Below are positions 61,908 through 64,000 of a DNA stretch of 64,000 nucleotides, piece after piece (the first letter of the stretch is position 1; each line of letters opens with the position of its first letter). The stretch comes from Chaetoderma sp. LZ-2023a (Eukaryota; Mollusca; Caudofoveata; Chaetodermatida; Chaetodermatidae), in assembly GCA_034401795.1 (NCBI GenBank), contig CM067370.1:57829295-57893294 (forward strand). Reading direction: 5' to 3'. The notes below the pieces were generated by a model. The model was not told where the DNA came from. It saw nothing but the letters and a program-made list of their open reading frames with translations, and did not search any database. The position numbers and the translations under genes were made by a program.

Positions 61908-62419
61908 CAATCAGCGTAACTCTGACCCATGTTATTCAGCATCCGCCTCCTTGCCTTTCTGACCCAGCAGTCAGGAAGGGAACCACGCCAGAACGTCCAT
62001 ACGCAGGAAAGAAACGGATCGCCCACACACAGGATATCCATCCCGTACCGAACATTACTGCTAGTCGTCTGTTAAAGTATGCTAAGTTCCGAAAGATGTC
62101 GTCTCCTGCCGCATCCGTTCCCGCACCACGTCTTCAGCCGACGGTACAGCTCACCGCCATCACCACGACAACTACACCGACCACCACGCCAGCTCCAACC
62201 ACCATCATCACGTCAGCTCCCGTCACCACCGCATCAGCAACATTGGCAACTACTAGTACCGCCGCTGCTACATGGACGGATATCCTGGAACCAGCGGTAA
62301 CTGTGAGAGACATCATGGATGCCCATATTTCCGCCACCATCACTTCGGATGTTTCGGACAGTGCCAATGATAATAATAATGGTGAGAGCATTTCAGCAAT
62401 GACAGTGCATTCACTGTGA
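61904..62419 (+). CDS. Thr-rich frame overlapping the previous ORF
   Basis: A second open frame, shifted relative to the first, starts before the first stop (TGA 61905-61907) and has no ATG at its beginning (the in-frame codon at the overlap is GTG). It continues the same Ser/Thr/Pro-rich composition (a Thr run near 62155-62260) and ends at 62417-62419. It could be the C-terminal part of the upstream ORF joined by a frameshift mutation, programmed frameshifting or splicing. No motif recognised. Confidence 0.4.
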   Translation: MTISVTLTHVIQHPPPCLSDPAVRKGTTPERPYAGKKRIAHTQDIHPVPNITASRLLKYAKFRKMSSPAASVPAPRLQPTVQLTAITTTTTPTTTPAPTTIITSAPVTTASATLATTSTAAATWTDILEPAVTVRDIMDAHISATITSDVSDSANDNNNGESISAMTVHSL

Positions 62420-63440
62420 CCTACCACCGTTAGTCGCGGGACCCAAACTCGATGGGGAAATTTCGCTGCTGAGGTGTAATCATGTGTAATTCAGCAGAAA
62501 TGTTAATATTCGATTCGTGGAAATGTGTTAATTAGTACTTTATTTTTGACATACTGTTCTTATTATATAAATGTTAGATCGATTGAATCCTGTCCCTAGG
62601 ATGACTATGGTTATCCTACACAGCCGCACACTTTAAGTGTCCGGTTGTGTCTCATACAAAATTAGCACTGCGGGCTCTAAAGGTTGTAAGGACGTTGTGT
62701 GCGACGTAAAGAATACAACCTCCAACAGTGCAATAACGTCACAATCCCGTCATGCAGTCTCAGCCGCGCTGAGGCTGCCTGATGAACCAGTTTTAAGTTA
62801 TTATTATATATCTTGTTTTTCTTATTAATTTTCTTCCTGTCTTAGACGTCAGGACAGATATGGGGTCAGCGAGAGCTGCCCGTTGCGGACCCGCAAGGAC
62901 GGGCCGCAAATAGCTATTTTAGATATATATAATAATATTTGGTGATACGTGTTGCGTGCCCCTTTATTTATCCGGGGTACGCAAGTAAATCGGTGTGATT
63001 AATAAAAACATACCTCATAATATTTATATACCTTGTCTTTTTGTTATTATATTTTTATATATGTTTAAACTTAAATTGCGGTATGTTGGAGCTTGGGTGT
63101 TCTTTGCGGAGATTATGATTATCCGCACTAACGGGAACACCCATGCGAGCTATTGTTTAGGATCATATACTAAATAAAGTTATAGCACGCACCGTAACAT
63201 TAATAATAAAACGAACACAAAAAAGAAAGGCCTGGAATATAATTCCAGGTCAAAAATTGAAAACTAAAAGTATGCCTCCCCTCCTCTTGGCACCCCTATG
63301 TCCTCTGTCTCTTGAATACGCGTCTATGCATCACTACTCCTCTCCGGCCACGCGCCTACCCGAGAAGTCTATGATTCCCGCCTAGCATACATCCGTGCGT
63401 CGATCCCCCATGCGCAATCGTTTGCCACGGATGTCAAACT
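62420..63440 (+). other. 3' region of the LTR element with poly(A) signals
   Basis: No gene. AATAAA occurs at 63001-63006, 63173-63178 and near 63208, suitably placed to end a transcript from the internal promoter. Stems such as GCCCGTTGCGGACC...GGACGGGC lie near 62880. Confidence 0.5.
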
Positions 63441-63452
63441 AGGAGGGGGTAG
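63441..63452 (+). other. Polypurine tract
   Basis: AGGAGGGGGTAG immediately before the 3' LTR start at 63453, the expected site for plus-strand DNA priming. Confidence 0.8.
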
Positions 63453-64000
63453 TGTAGTTCGGATCGACCGGCCGTACCAGCTAAGCTGGGTACGCGCCAC
63501 CCGTCTAGGATTCGTTTTCTGAACACGCCCCTCTGGATAGGGCTATAAGCGTATATAGGCCTATGGGAGAGAGAGAGAGAGCGTGTCGAAAAACGACCAA
63601 GTTCGTTAAAACGCATTATGAGCATGCGCGCGCCGGGATGCTGTTTCTATGGAGCGCGTAGTTGTGACCTAGATAGGATGGAGCTTATAGTGTACCAAGC
63701 TGGTACTCTGTAATTCTTATTGATTGTCTGTTCCCGTTAAATCTGGCATTAATTAAGACCAGAATTCGACGGGCTTTCCAAATCTGTAAACCATTTCAAA
63801 ATCGGTTGAGAAATGGCTGAGTTATCCAGGAAAATCTTCTTGATTATCTTCAAAATATTGCCCTGACGTCATAACCACGTGGACATAAAGCTTCTAGAAT
63901 GTTCTAGAACGTTCGACGACGCTATTATAAGCTGTGTGCTGATTGGCTGTTGCTCGAACGATGATTGGATGAAGCCTGCGCCTGTGATGTCACGAAGAGT
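63453..64000 (+). repeat. 3' LTR, cut by the window end
   Basis: Starts TGTAGTTCGGATCGACCGG and follows the 5' LTR base for base with about 30 differences and a GA-repeat expansion (63569-63582). The heat-shock element is unchanged (TTC/GAA triplets at 63892, 63897, 63902, 63907, 63912). The upstream TGACGTCA at about 63865, mutated to TGACATCA in the 5' LTR, is intact here. The window ends just before its TATA box; if the 5' LTR length is right it should continue to about 66350. Confidence 0.9.

Larger units (their letters stand above)
49471..64000 (+). mobile_element. Ty3/gypsy LTR retrotransposon, extends past window
   Basis: Order: 5' LTR (49471-52370), primer-binding site, gag with zinc knuckle, protease, RT, RNase H, integrase with GPY-type end, a long 3' region with its own promoter and ORF, polypurine tract, 3' LTR from 63453 and cut off by the window end. 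PR-RT-RH-IN order is Ty3/gypsy (Metaviridae). gag, RT and integrase carry stops or frameshifts, so it is not autonomous. It is inserted in the Penelope-like element; the bases before it are CATAT, which predicts a matching 5-bp repeat after the 3' LTR. The internal region between LTRs is about 11 kb, long for the family. Confidence 0.9.

Noticed and set aside
62134-62427. Val/Ala-rich minus-strand ORF
   Set aside because: Shadow of the Thr-rich plus-strand frame at 61904-62419.

Overview
The window is animal nuclear DNA: split exons with GT..AG introns, long AT-rich non-coding stretches, many microsatellites and dense layers of transposable elements. The ERK protein and the dispersed repeat families (AGCTCACC...GGTGAGCGATACAGGCCC and GTCTCACCCCGAAGGG types) point to a marine invertebrate, most likely a mollusc. 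That assignment is inference.

Host genes. The only host gene I recognise is the 3' half of an ERK-type MAP kinase (MAPK1 ortholog), plus strand. Five exons (8149-8220, 13885-13964, 16574-16652, 17614-17723, 19902-20024) encode kinase subdomain IX to the C terminus. The earlier exons are not seen and probably lie upstream of the window. Its introns hold most of the short DNA transposons described here. A weak minus-strand signal-peptide ORF lies at 31275-31506. The rest of 20-47 kb shows no recognisable host gene.

Layout. 0.5-4.5 kb: hairpin-bounded element with a ~170-bp tandem core, split by a 2.1-kb TTAA-flanked element. 5.1-6.0 kb: hAT-like MITE. 8.15-20.0 kb: ERK exons, with AGCTCACC repeats (one nested in another), a hAT-like element with a second TIR element inside it, a palindrome MITE and a reversed Penelope remnant in the introns. 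23.05-25.35 kb: two abutting hairpin-bounded repeats. 25.4-30.7 kb: a decayed DIRS-type tyrosine-recombinase retrotransposon. 30.9-47.8 kb: small MITEs, foldbacks, SINE-like pieces, a long-TIR element and minisatellites. 48.1-49.47 kb: a broken Penelope-like retroelement. 49471 to the window end: a Ty3/gypsy LTR retrotransposon inserted into the Penelope endonuclease domain.

The Ty3/gypsy element is the most interesting system. Its 5' LTR is about 2.9 kb (TGT...ACA, followed by a lysine-tRNA-type primer-binding site). The LTR promoter carries a perfect five-unit heat-shock element, inverted CCAAT boxes, an E-box, a CRE and a TATA box; the five-unit element is unchanged in the 3' LTR. gag and pol are broken. 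Downstream of pol, after a poly(A) signal, is a second promoter with the same CRE-to-TATA architecture as the LTR, driving an intact 253-codon zinc-finger-like ORF of unknown function and followed by further poly(A) signals: an apparent internal transcription unit.
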